A stretch of DNA of 39,227 nt. Origin: JAMXLO01 sp035492535 (GTDB taxonomy: Bacteria; Pseudomonadota; Alphaproteobacteria; Acetobacterales; Acetobacteraceae). Of this stretch, positions 9,596-16,675 are shown in pieces; the stretch's first letter is position 1, and each line of letters begins with the position of its first letter. The position numbers and the translations under genes are program-made. The notes beneath the pieces are model-generated. The model made no database searches. It was not told the DNA's origin and worked only from the letters and a program-made list of their open reading frames with translations. Location of the stretch: assembly GCA_035492535.1 (NCBI GenBank), contig DATJJM010000038.1, positions 1 to 39,227 of the forward strand. Direction: 5' to 3'.

Positions 9596-10927
9596 ATGAC
9601 AAAGATCCGTCGGCGCAGGGCATTGCAGCTTTCGGCCGGCAGCGCGCTCGCTGCGACAAGTGGTGGGTTGGCCGGTATCCTGGCAAGCGGACGGGCGCCC
9701 GCCTACGCCCAGGCGCAGACCATGCACTGGCTGCGCTGGGCCGATTTCGTTCCCTCCTCCGACGTGCTGCTCAAGGGCGAGATCACCAAGCTGTGCGAGA
9801 AAGACCTCGGCATGAAGCTGACGGTCGAGACGATCAACGCCAATGACATCCAGGCGCGCATCACCGCGGCGATCCAGTCGGGCGCGGGTCCCGACATCTT
9901 CATGACTCTCAACAACTGGCCGCAGCTTTATGCGGAGAGTTGCGTCGATGTCAGCGAGCTGTCGGAGGAGATCGGCTCCGCCCAAGGCGGCTATTACGAT
10001 ATCTGCAAAGTCGTTGGTACAGTGAAGGGCAGGTGGATCGCCGTGCCCTGGTGCACGGGCGGCGGCCTCGTGGCCTATCGCAAGTCCTGGCTTGCCGACG
10101 CAGGTTCTCCGAACGGTTTTCCCAAGACCTGGGACGAATACCGCGCTGTCGGCAAGAAGTTGAAAGCCGCAGGTCATCCTTATGGCCAGACCGCCGGGCA
10201 CACCTTCGGTGACGCGCCGGGCTGGTGGTATCCCTACCTATGGTCGTGGGGCGGCAAGGAGGTCGAAGCCGACGGCAAGACCGTCGTGCTCAACACCAAG
10301 GAGACCGTCGAGTCGGTAAAGTTTGCCGTGGCACTCTGGAAGGAGACGATGGACGAGGGCGGATTGGCCTGGGACGACACCAGCAACAACCGCGCCTTCC
10401 TGTCCGGCAGTATCAGCGCCACCAACAACGGCGCCTCGATCTATCTCGAGGCGAAAAAGAAGCCCGACTCGTATCAGACCGAAAAGGGCACGCCGATGAA
10501 GGATGATATCCTGCATGCCGGCATTCCCGGCGGTGCCGGCGGCCAGTTCAACCTGCCTGGGACCTTCAATAACCTGGTGATGAAATACTCGAAGAACCAG
10601 GACGCGGCGAAGAAGTTCATCCGTTGGATCTCGTCGAAGGAGATCTTCGACAAGTGGTTCGTATCGCAACAGGGCTATACCAGCGGCGCGACCAAGATGT
10701 GGGAAAACCATCCGGTATGGAGCGTCGATCCGGTCATCGAGCCGTTCAAAAGGGTCCCGGTGACCGGGCGTCTGCTCGGCTATGCGGGTGCGCCGACCCA
10801 GAAGGCCGCGGAAGTGCAGACGAAGTACATCATCGTCGACATGTATGCGAAGGCGATCCAGGGCATGGCCGCCGAAGCATCGGTGAAGGCGGCGCACGAT
10901 GAACTGGTGACGATCTACCGAGCCTGA
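9596..10927 (+). CDS. Extracellular solute-binding protein 1 (sugar type), Tat-exported
   Basis: This 443-aa periplasmic ligand-binding protein is of family 1 (maltose/glycerol-phosphate type). The N-terminus has a twin-arginine signal, RRRRALQLSAG, followed by a mild hydrophobic stretch and cleavage near AYAQAQ. The mature part has the expected two-lobe landmarks, such as FVPSSDVLLKGE, ITAAIQSGAGPDIFM and a Trp-rich PYLWSWGGKEVEADGKTV. The ribosome-binding site GGGAGG precedes ATG 9596. It lies 50 nt after the ATPase gene; binding-protein genes usually come first in such operons. Tat export suggests folding in the cytoplasm before secretion. The ligand is unknown. It is clearly paralogous to the next gene. 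Confidence 0.9.
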   Translation: MTKIRRRRALQLSAGSALAATSGGLAGILASGRAPAYAQAQTMHWLRWADFVPSSDVLLKGEITKLCEKDLGMKLTVETINANDIQARITAAIQSGAGPDIFMTLNNWPQLYAESCVDVSELSEEIGSAQGGYYDICKVVGTVKGRWIAVPWCTGGGLVAYRKSWLADAGSPNGFPKTWDEYRAVGKKLKAAGHPYGQTAGHTFGDAPGWWYPYLWSWGGKEVEADGKTVVLNTKETVESVKFAVALWKETMDEGGLAWDDTSNNRAFLSGSISATNNGASIYLEAKKKPDSYQTEKGTPMKDDILHAGIPGGAGGQFNLPGTFNNLVMKYSKNQDAAKKFIRWISSKEIFDKWFVSQQGYTSGATKMWENHPVWSVDPVIEPFKRVPVTGRLLGYAGAPTQKAAEVQTKYIIVDMYAKAIQGMAAEASVKAAHDELVTIYRA

Positions 10928-11019
10928 GCGGAGCCTGTCCCGCGAGAGGCCGGGCACGCCAGCCTCGCCCCCTTATCGAACGGAGCCGACACGAGACGCA
11001 ACAAGCAAGGAGACCGGCA

Positions 11020-12348
11020 ATGCGGCGCATCCATCGACGCAGCGTGTTGAAGCTTTCTGGTGCCAGTGGGTTGGCAACGGGTGGCGGACTTGCCGGGATC
11101 CTTGCCTCGGGGCGGGCTCCTGCCTATGCCCAGGGCACGTCGTTGCACTGGCTCAAATTCGTCGATTTCGTCCCGGTATCTGACCAATTGCTCCGTGGCA
11201 AGCTGAAGGATGAGTGCCAGAAGGCGCTCGGCATTTCGCTGAACATCGAAACCATCAACGGCGATGGCATACAGGCGCGCATCACCTCGGCGATCCAATC
11301 CAAGGCAGGTCCGGACGTCATGATGGCGGTCAGCAACTGGGCGCAGCTTTATGCCGACAGCCTCGTTGATGTCAGCGACATCGCCGACGACATCGGCAAG
11401 GCCCAGGGCGGCTATTTCGCGACATCGCGTGCTGTTGCTAACGACGGCAAGAAATGGATCGCGATGCCGTTCACCATTCTCGGCGTGCAATTCACCAACC
11501 GCACCTCCTGGTTCGCCGAGGAAGGCATCACCCCGGATAAGTTTCCGAAGACCTGGGAGGAGTATCGAGCGGTTGGCAAGAAGCTCAAGGCCAAGAACCG
11601 ACCGTTGGGCCAGACGCTGGCGCATGCGTTCGGCGACGGGCCGGCGTTCTGGTACCCGTTCATGTGGTCGTGGGGCGGCAAGGAGGTCGAGGCCGACGGC
11701 AAGACCGTGGTGCTCAACAGCAAGGCGACCATCGAATCGGTCAAATTCGCCGTCGGCATGTGGAAGGATGCGTTCGACGAAGGCGGCATGTCGTGGGACG
11801 ACGCCGGCAACAACCGTGCGCTTCTTGCCAACACGATCAGTTCGACCCACAACGGCGCGTCGATCTACCTGCTGGCGCGCAGCAAGCCAGACACCTACAT
11901 GACGGAGACCGGCAAGCCGCTCAAGGATGACATCTTCCATTCGCCGCTGCCGGCCGGTCCAGTTGGCCAGTACAGCTATCATGTGCCGTTCTCGAACCTC
12001 GTCCCTGCCTATGGCAAGAACCAGAAGGCCGCCAAGGAATTCCTGCGCTGGTTCCACTCCAACGAGGTGTACGACGCCTGGTTCACTTCGCAGCAGGGCT
12101 TCTCGGTGGGGATCACCAAGGCGTGGGAGGCGAACAAGGTGTGGCAGGTCGACCCGGTGATGGCGCCGTTCCGCACCGCGGCGGAAAGCGGGCAGTTTGC
12201 CGGCTATGCCGGGCCTGCCGGCCGGGCGGCAGCCGAGACGATCAGCAAGTTCATCATCGTCGATATGTACGCCAAGGCGGTGCAGGGCCTGCCCGCGGAA
12301 GACGCGGTCAAGTGGGCCCATTCGGAGTTGCTGAAGATCTATGTCTGA
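11020..12348 (+). CDS. Extracellular solute-binding protein 2 (sugar type), paralogue of the preceding gene
   Basis: This 442-aa periplasmic binding protein has a twin-arginine leader (RRSVLKLSG) and cleavage near AYAQGT. It aligns end to end with the upstream binding protein. Shared stretches include GGLAGILASGRAPAYAQ, WSWGGKEVEADGKTVVLN and KFIIVDMYAKAVQG-like residues, with many differences elsewhere, which is consistent with tandem duplication followed by divergence. A good ribosome-binding site, AAGGAG, precedes ATG 11020. It probably delivers a second ligand, or the same ligand with different affinity, to the same permease pair. There is a 92-nt gap between the two, and no third permease or ATPase is present. 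Confidence 0.9.
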   Translation: MRRIHRRSVLKLSGASGLATGGGLAGILASGRAPAYAQGTSLHWLKFVDFVPVSDQLLRGKLKDECQKALGISLNIETINGDGIQARITSAIQSKAGPDVMMAVSNWAQLYADSLVDVSDIADDIGKAQGGYFATSRAVANDGKKWIAMPFTILGVQFTNRTSWFAEEGITPDKFPKTWEEYRAVGKKLKAKNRPLGQTLAHAFGDGPAFWYPFMWSWGGKEVEADGKTVVLNSKATIESVKFAVGMWKDAFDEGGMSWDDAGNNRALLANTISSTHNGASIYLLARSKPDTYMTETGKPLKDDIFHSPLPAGPVGQYSYHVPFSNLVPAYGKNQKAAKEFLRWFHSNEVYDAWFTSQQGFSVGITKAWEANKVWQVDPVMAPFRTAAESGQFAGYAGPAGRAAAETISKFIIVDMYAKAVQGLPAEDAVKWAHSELLKIYV

Positions 12349-12462
12349 TTTGCCGGTGCGGAATGGACTGATGCGGCTCTGCTGGACGCGATCGATTCAG
12401 CGGCGCGCGCTAAGATGATGGCGGATAGCTAAAGCCTTAGCTGAATACGAGTGCCAGGTCGC

Positions 12463-12489
12463 TTGAACTGGTACTTGAACTAGTACAAG
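12463..12489. promoter_or_regulatory. Tandem repeat plus palindrome upstream of the alpha/beta hydrolase, candidate operator
   Basis: Two abutting 12-mers, TTGAACTGGTAC (12463-12474) and TTGAACTAGTAC (12475-12486), differ at one base. The second lies within CTTGAACTAGTACAAG (12474-12489), which is palindromic except for one A/A pair. The motif ends 10 nt before the hydrolase ATG, so a bound protein would block initiation. The arrangement suggests a dimeric repressor site with two half-overlapping copies. The regulator is not in the window. Confidence 0.45.
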
Positions 12490-12499
12490 AGACACTCCG

Positions 12500-13354
12500 A
12501 TGATCGAGACGTGCAGGATTACGACCGTGCCTGGGCTGACATTCGATGCGTCGGTCGCCGGCGATGAACAGGCACCGCTCGTGTTGATGCTGCATGGGTT
12601 CTGCGTGTCGCGATACCTGTGGAATGCCCAGGTGCCGGCCCTGGCCAATGCTGGCTACTATGCCGTTGCACCCAACCAGCGCGGATATGCTGCCGAGGCG
12701 CGGCCCGATCCGTCTGATGTCTCGAACTACGAAGTGGACAAGCTGATCGGCGATGCGATGGCCATTGTCGCTGCGATCGGCGGGCCGGAGTGCCGCTTCC
12801 ATCTTGTGGGGCATGACTGGGGCGGCAGCATTTCCTGGTTCATCGCCGACAGGTATCCGCAGCGGCTTGCTTCCCTCACCATGCTGTCACGGCCGCATCC
12901 GGCGGCGTTCGCCCATGCCATGCAGGCGGACCCCGAGCAGCCGAAGCGCTCGGCACACCATGTATGGCTGAAGGACCCAGATGCCGGCGCGAAACTGTTG
13001 GCCGATAATGCCGCCTGGTATCGCAGCCGGCTGCGGAGGAATGGCGTGCCGGAGGTGGCGATCGACCGACATATGTCCGTGATCGGCAATGTGCCGGCGA
13101 CCGAAGCAGCCCTAGCCTGGTATCGCGCCCGTGGCGACCGCAAAGCCTTGGGGCCGACCAAGGTGCCGACCCTGTTCATCTGGGGCGATGCAGATGACAC
13201 GGTTGGCCGTATGGCCGCCGAAGGCACGGCGGCCTTCATCGACGCGCCTTATCAGTTCGAGGTGCTGCCGGGCGTTGGTCATTATGCTGCCGACCAGATG
13301 CCGGAGCGCGTCACGGCACTTCTCCTCGCCCACCTCGCGCGCCATCCATTCTAG
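12500..13354 (+). CDS. Alpha/beta-fold hydrolase (epoxide hydrolase / haloalkane dehalogenase-like)
   Basis: This 284-aa cytoplasmic hydrolase has an oxyanion-hole motif HGF (residues 32-34) and the nucleophile elbow GHDWGG, with Asp106 where serine hydrolases have Ser. A probable catalytic acid sits in WGDADDTVG and the catalytic His in PGVGHYAAD near the C-terminus. Asp in the elbow followed by Trp points to the epoxide hydrolase/haloalkane dehalogenase branch rather than esterases. The exact chemistry (epoxide, fluoroacetate or haloalkane) cannot be decided from these motifs. It is transcribed separately from the ABC operon, behind a repeat-rich leader. No other family member is in the window. 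Confidence 0.85.
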   Translation: MIETCRITTVPGLTFDASVAGDEQAPLVLMLHGFCVSRYLWNAQVPALANAGYYAVAPNQRGYAAEARPDPSDVSNYEVDKLIGDAMAIVAAIGGPECRFHLVGHDWGGSISWFIADRYPQRLASLTMLSRPHPAAFAHAMQADPEQPKRSAHHVWLKDPDAGAKLLADNAAWYRSRLRRNGVPEVAIDRHMSVIGNVPATEAALAWYRARGDRKALGPTKVPTLFIWGDADDTVGRMAAEGTAAFIDAPYQFEVLPGVGHYAADQMPERVTALLLAHLARHPF

Positions 13355-13390
13355 CGAGAGTGGCCGCGCGTCACGGGCGCTTGGATGATC

Positions 13391-13408
13391 CGGTCTCTTG
13401 ATAGACCG
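13391..13408 (+). terminator. Weak hairpin downstream of the hydrolase gene
   Basis: CGGTCT-CTTGAT-AGACCG forms a perfect 6-bp stem with a 6-nt loop, 37 nt after the hydrolase stop. No T-run follows, so intrinsic termination is uncertain. The rest of the stretch up to the IS66 target site holds no gene that I can support. Confidence 0.25.
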
Positions 13409-13512
13409 ATCGCGGTTCCTCCAAGCTCACGATGCAGGTCATCAGGTCCACCCGCGCGGTATTCTTGATGCGGCCGTTCGCATTTGGTGGGCGGCGATTC
13501 TCTCGAACAGTT

Positions 13513-13520
13513 CGTAAGCT
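13513..13520. repeat. IS66 target-site duplication, left copy
   Basis: CGTAAGCT directly abuts the left terminal repeat of the IS66 element and is repeated exactly at 16067-16074 beyond the right end. An 8-bp duplication is characteristic of IS66 transposition. Confidence 0.9.
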
Positions 13521-13534
13521 GTAAGCGTCCGCCC
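13521..13534 (+). repeat. IS66 terminal inverted repeat, left
   Basis: GTAAGCGTCCGCCC pairs with the right end at 12 of 14 positions. It lies 28 nt beyond the tnpC stop codon, so the transposase gene reads almost to this end. Confidence 0.85.
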
Positions 13535-13548
13535 ACGGCATCGCGATG

Positions 13549-15168
13549 CTAAGCGGCGAGCCTTTGATCGAGTCTGGCGCGGATGCCTTCCACGTTCCAG
13601 GGCAGAAGCTCAGCGACGCGATTAACCGGATGATCGGCGATGCGCTCGATGACGTGGCGGAGATAGGCCTCGGGATCGAGACCGTTCGCCTTGGCAGTTT
13701 CGATCAGGCTGTAGATCGCTGCTGCACGCAAACCACCTGCATCCGAACCGGCGAAGGTCCAGTTGCGTCGGCCGAGGGCGATCGGGCGCATCGCCCGCTC
13801 CGCAGCTGAGTTGTCAATACAAGCGCGTCCATCACGCAGGACCAGTGTCAGTGCGTTCCAGCGCTTCAGGCTGTAGCGGATCGCCTTCGCCATATCACTG
13901 CGGCCGGAGATGCGCGGAAGGCTCGCCTCAAGCCACGCATGCATGTCCGCCATCAACGGTTCGAGGTGTTGCGTGCGCACCCGCAGGCGCTGTTCGGGTG
14001 CTTGCCCTCGAACGATATCCTCGATCTTGTAGAAGGCGGCGATCCGCTCCAGTGCCTCGCGGCTCAACGCGGACTTGGTCTTCTCGTGCGCGTCCCAGAA
14101 CTTGCGCCGTGCATGCGCCATGCAGGCGGCCTCGACGACCTCGCCGCCTCGGTAGATCTCGGTAAATCCGCCATAGCCATCGGCCTGCAGGATGCCCTTG
14201 AAGCCACGCAGATGCTCCTGCGGATGGACGCCCTTCCGGTCCGGCGAGTAGCGGTAGAGGATCGCCGGTGGGTCGGCACAGCCATAGGGGCGTCCATCGC
14301 GGACGTAGGTCCACAACCGGGCTTTGCGCGTGCGACCAAGACCCGGTTCCAGCACCGGCACCTCGGTATCGTCGCCATGCACCCGCTCACCGGCCATGAC
14401 GTAGCGCGACAAGGCATCGATCAGCGGCCGCACCAGTGTTGCGACCTGGCCGACCATATCGGCCAGCGTCGAACGGCTGAGGTCGATGTCTTCACGGGCA
14501 TAGATCTCCGCCTGGCGATGCAGCGGTAAATGATCGCAATACTTCGCCACCAGCACATGCGCCAGCAGACCCGCGCCGGCGCGACCGCGGCGGATCGGCA
14601 GGCTGGGAGCCGGCGCCTGGACAATCGTCTCGCACGCCCGGCACGACAGTTTCGGACGGACATGGCGGATGACGCGGAACGAGCCCGGCACATAGTCCAG
14701 GATCTCGGTGATGTCCTCGCCAAAGGGGCGCAGGGCGCCGCCACAGTCCGGGCAGGCACACGGCGCGGGATGCTCGACGATGTCGCGCGGCAGAGCCTCG
14801 GGCAGTGGCCGGCGGGCTGGCTTGCGCGCCGGTATCTCGGCCTGCTCATCAGCGGGATCGTTGGCCGGTGTGATCTCGCCCAGCATCTCGTCGATATCAG
14901 CCAGCGTCAGCTCCAGCTGCTCGACCTGCTCACGCAGCTTCTCTGATGACCGGCCGAACGTCATGCGCTGCAGCCGGGCAAGCCGCGACTTCAATGCCTC
15001 GATCTCGAAGCGCTGCTCGATGAGCCCGGCTCTGGCTGCTGCCAGCTCTGCTTCCTGCGCCTGGCGCTGCGCCCTGATCGCCGCCAGTTCCGCAGTCTGC
15101 GCCAGCACCATCGCCTTCAGGCTGGCAACATCGTCGGGCAGTGCGGGCGCGGCATCATTGTTTAGCAT
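13549..15168 (-). CDS. tnpC: IS66 transposase TnpC
   Basis: This 539-aa DDE transposase is the catalytic protein of the element. An N-terminal coiled-coil/leucine-zipper region (about residues 10-95, rich in Glu, Ala, Leu and Arg) is followed by a zinc-binding segment CPDCGG...CRACE. The catalytic core has HGDDTEVPVL, LQADGYGGF and DNSAAERAMRP, which supply the D, D and E. The C-terminal tail ends DHPVNRVAELLPWN, standard for IS66. The length is normal and no disruption was seen. It lies 63 nt after tnpB in the direction of transcription. Confidence 0.95.
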   Translation of the reverse strand: MLNNDAAPALPDDVASLKAMVLAQTAELAAIRAQRQAQEAELAAARAGLIEQRFEIEALKSRLARLQRMTFGRSSEKLREQVEQLELTLADIDEMLGEITPANDPADEQAEIPARKPARRPLPEALPRDIVEHPAPCACPDCGGALRPFGEDITEILDYVPGSFRVIRHVRPKLSCRACETIVQAPAPSLPIRRGRAGAGLLAHVLVAKYCDHLPLHRQAEIYAREDIDLSRSTLADMVGQVATLVRPLIDALSRYVMAGERVHGDDTEVPVLEPGLGRTRKARLWTYVRDGRPYGCADPPAILYRYSPDRKGVHPQEHLRGFKGILQADGYGGFTEIYRGGEVVEAACMAHARRKFWDAHEKTKSALSREALERIAAFYKIEDIVRGQAPEQRLRVRTQHLEPLMADMHAWLEASLPRISGRSDMAKAIRYSLKRWNALTLVLRDGRACIDNSAAERAMRPIALGRRNWTFAGSDAGGLRAAAIYSLIETAKANGLDPEAYLRHVIERIADHPVNRVAELLPWNVEGIRARLDQRLAA

Positions 15169-15231
15169 GCCGCAGGATCACTGACGTGTCCGCGTCGCCT
15201 CAAGCAAAAACTAGCTGCAGTCCGTTGTCCT

Positions 15232-15579
15232 TCAGCCCACCATCTCTGGCTGCCAAGTGCGCACAGGCATGCGCCAATCGATCCCTTCCGTCAGCATCGA
15301 CAACTGCGCCGGCGTCAGCGATACGGCGCCTTCCTTCGCCTGCGGCCAAACGAATTTGCCGCGCTCCAGCCGCTTGGCGTACAGCACCAGGCCTTGGCCA
15401 TCCCAGAACAAAATCTTCATCAGATGACCTCGGCGGCCGCGAAAAACGAACAGCTGCCCACTGAACGGATCCAGTGCCAACTTCTGCTGCACCATGGCAG
15501 CAAGACCATCAAACCCGCGTCGCATATCCGTCACCCCGGCGGCCAGCCAGACGCGGACCCCAGGCGGCGGTGCGATCAT
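15232..15579 (-). CDS. tnpB: IS66 accessory protein TnpB (Orf2 family)
   Basis: This 115-aa protein has the near-invariant IS66 Orf2 signatures VTDMRRGFDGLAAMV, DPFSGQLFVFRGRRG and KILFWDGQGLVLYAKRLERG. It is required with TnpA and TnpC for efficient IS66 transposition, though its biochemical role is not settled. Its ATG overlaps the tnpA stop by 4 nt, giving translational coupling, which is typical of the element. The gene is full length. Confidence 0.95.
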   Translation of the reverse strand: MIAPPPGVRVWLAAGVTDMRRGFDGLAAMVQQKLALDPFSGQLFVFRGRRGHLMKILFWDGQGLVLYAKRLERGKFVWPQAKEGAVSLTPAQLSMLTEGIDWRMPVRTWQPEMVG

Positions 15580-15974
15580 CCCCGCAGAGCCGAGATCACC
15601 CGGCGCAACGTCACCAGGCTCACGCCGTCATCCACACGCACTCGGCTGCCGTCTCCAAGTTCGATCTCGATGCGACCCACGGCAACAGCAACTGCTCGCG
15701 TCGGCGATGCGGGTGGTGACGATGTCGCCGGCGACACTGGCCTCTCTGTCTCCACCGGGATGAACATCGGCACCTGCGGTCGCGTCATCCTGCCCTCGCG
15801 AACCTGACGGCGCCATGTGAACAGAAGACCAGGATAGACGTCATGCCGCGCAGCAACCTGCTTCACACACGCGCCAGCCTCCTCCGTCTCCGCGACAATC
15901 CGCAGCTTGGTCTCGGCGCTCCAGCGCCGCCGCCGTTCCCGACCCGTCAGGATCTCAACATGTCCGTCTGACAT
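15576..15974 (-). CDS. tnpA: IS66 accessory protein TnpA (helix-turn-helix)
   Basis: This 132-aa protein starts at the ATG at 15972-15974 (MSDGHVEILTGRERRRRW). A helix-turn-helix segment follows, RWSAETKLRIVAET...GACVKQVAARHDV...LLFTWRRQ, the IS3/IS66 OrfA type that probably binds the element ends. The Ser/Pro/Ala-rich middle is a linker, and the C-terminal part (VGRIEIELGDGSRVRVDD) matches IS66 TnpA. An in-frame ATG 39 nt upstream is possible but adds residues unlike the family. Confidence 0.9.
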   Translation of the reverse strand: MSDGHVEILTGRERRRRWSAETKLRIVAETEEAGACVKQVAARHDVYPGLLFTWRRQVREGRMTRPQVPMFIPVETERPVSPATSSPPASPTRAVAVAVGRIEIELGDGSRVRVDDGVSLVTLRRVISALRG

Positions 15975-16052
15975 CGACCTTACAGCGCACCTTAACGTCG
16001 GCCTTAAGGTCACACCCCTGACACATCATCATCCCAGCCAACAGGCGTGTCA

Positions 16053-16066
16053 GGCCGGACGCATAC
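16053..16066 (-). repeat. IS66 terminal inverted repeat, right
   Basis: Read inward on the minus strand it is GTATGCGTCCGGCC, differing from the left end at positions 4 and 12. It is followed immediately by the second copy of the target duplication. Confidence 0.85.
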
Positions 16067-16074
16067 CGTAAGCT
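16067..16074. repeat. IS66 target-site duplication, right copy
   Basis: CGTAAGCT is identical to 13513-13520. The 147 nt from here to the end of the next gene hold nothing that I recognise. Confidence 0.9.
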
Positions 16075-16221
16075 CGCGCGGAGCTGACCAGATCATGGAT
16101 GCTTCTTGCCAACGGATAGGGTGGCGTTCCAGCCGCACACCAACGGCCACCGATGATACCCAAAAAGACCGGCGCTTTAGATACCACCGGCGTATCGGCT
16201 AAGCGCGTCGTGTTTCCTTGC

Positions 16222-16668
16222 TTACGGAACCTGGCGCCAGAAGGGGTTGCGAGCGCGCACCGGGTCGAGGAGGGACCAGTCGCCTTGCTCCACAATGTGA
16301 CCTTTTGGGAATGGGGCTCGTGGCTCTAAGCCGAGAGAAAGCATGACGCGTTCGTCACGGTAATAGCAGAGCATGACGATGCGAGTGAGCACGCTGACCG
16401 GTACGCCACCTTCGGCGCGCAGCTTTGCTGCCACTTCGGTGCGGCGGGCAGCGTCCACGGCGGTGAGGGGGCCGCCGGAGAAGGTGCGCAGGGTGGCCAG
16501 TGCGCCACGCACATTATCGCCGTCTCGGCCGATGCTGTTGACGATGTCGGCGAAGATGGCGGGGTCATCCGCCCCGGGCACATCGTATTTCCTGCTTGCG
16601 GGAATCATCATACCGGCGAGGCAGCGGAGGTCGGCGATCTCGGCATCCGTAAGGGACTGTTCGCTCAT
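16222..16668 (-). CDS. Small partner subunit of a GMC oxidoreductase (gluconate 2-dehydrogenase subunit 3-like)
   Basis: This 148-aa protein begins SLTDAEIADLRCLAGMMIPA and ends FPKGHIVEQGDWSLLDPVRARNPFW. That pattern is seen in small proteins encoded next to GMC flavoenzymes and related to gluconate dehydrogenase subunit 3. It starts 7 nt after the GMC stop, so the two are co-transcribed. Classical subunit 3 proteins carry a Tat signal and help export the flavoprotein; none is visible here, so the complex may be cytoplasmic. It is the last gene of the operon and is followed by the IS66 insertion. Confidence 0.7.
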   Translation of the reverse strand: MSEQSLTDAEIADLRCLAGMMIPASRKYDVPGADDPAIFADIVNSIGRDGDNVRGALATLRTFSGGPLTAVDAARRTEVAAKLRAEGGVPVSVLTRIVMLCYYRDERVMLSLGLEPRAPFPKGHIVEQGDWSLLDPVRARNPFWRQVP

Positions 16669-16675
16669 GTCGGCC

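Larger units (their letters stand above)
13521..16066 (-). mobile_element. Complete IS66-family insertion sequence
   Basis: This 2546-bp element contains tnpA, tnpB and tnpC, all read on the minus strand. The left end begins GTAAGCGTCCGCCC (13521-13534). The right end, read inward on the opposite strand, begins GTATGCGTCCGGCC (16066-16053); the ends match at 12 of 14 positions. Perfect 8-bp direct repeats (CGTAAGCT) flank it. All three genes look intact, so the copy may still be mobile or be a recent arrival. It sits in the gap between the convergent ends of the alpha/beta hydrolase gene and the GMC-partner gene, so it probably disrupts no gene. Confidence 0.95.

Noticed and set aside
10915..12321. 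A 468-codon minus-strand frame opposite binding protein 2.
   Set aside because: The plus-strand protein is unmistakable, with a Tat signal and paralogy to its neighbour. The antisense translation is His/Arg/Asp-rich with no domain.
13442..16295. Removing IS66 and one target copy joins an open minus-strand frame of about 99 codons across the insertion site.
   Set aside because: The first part overlaps the GMC-partner gene in another frame, the translation resembles no family that I know, and the site lies between convergent genes. The open frame is probably chance in GC-rich DNA.
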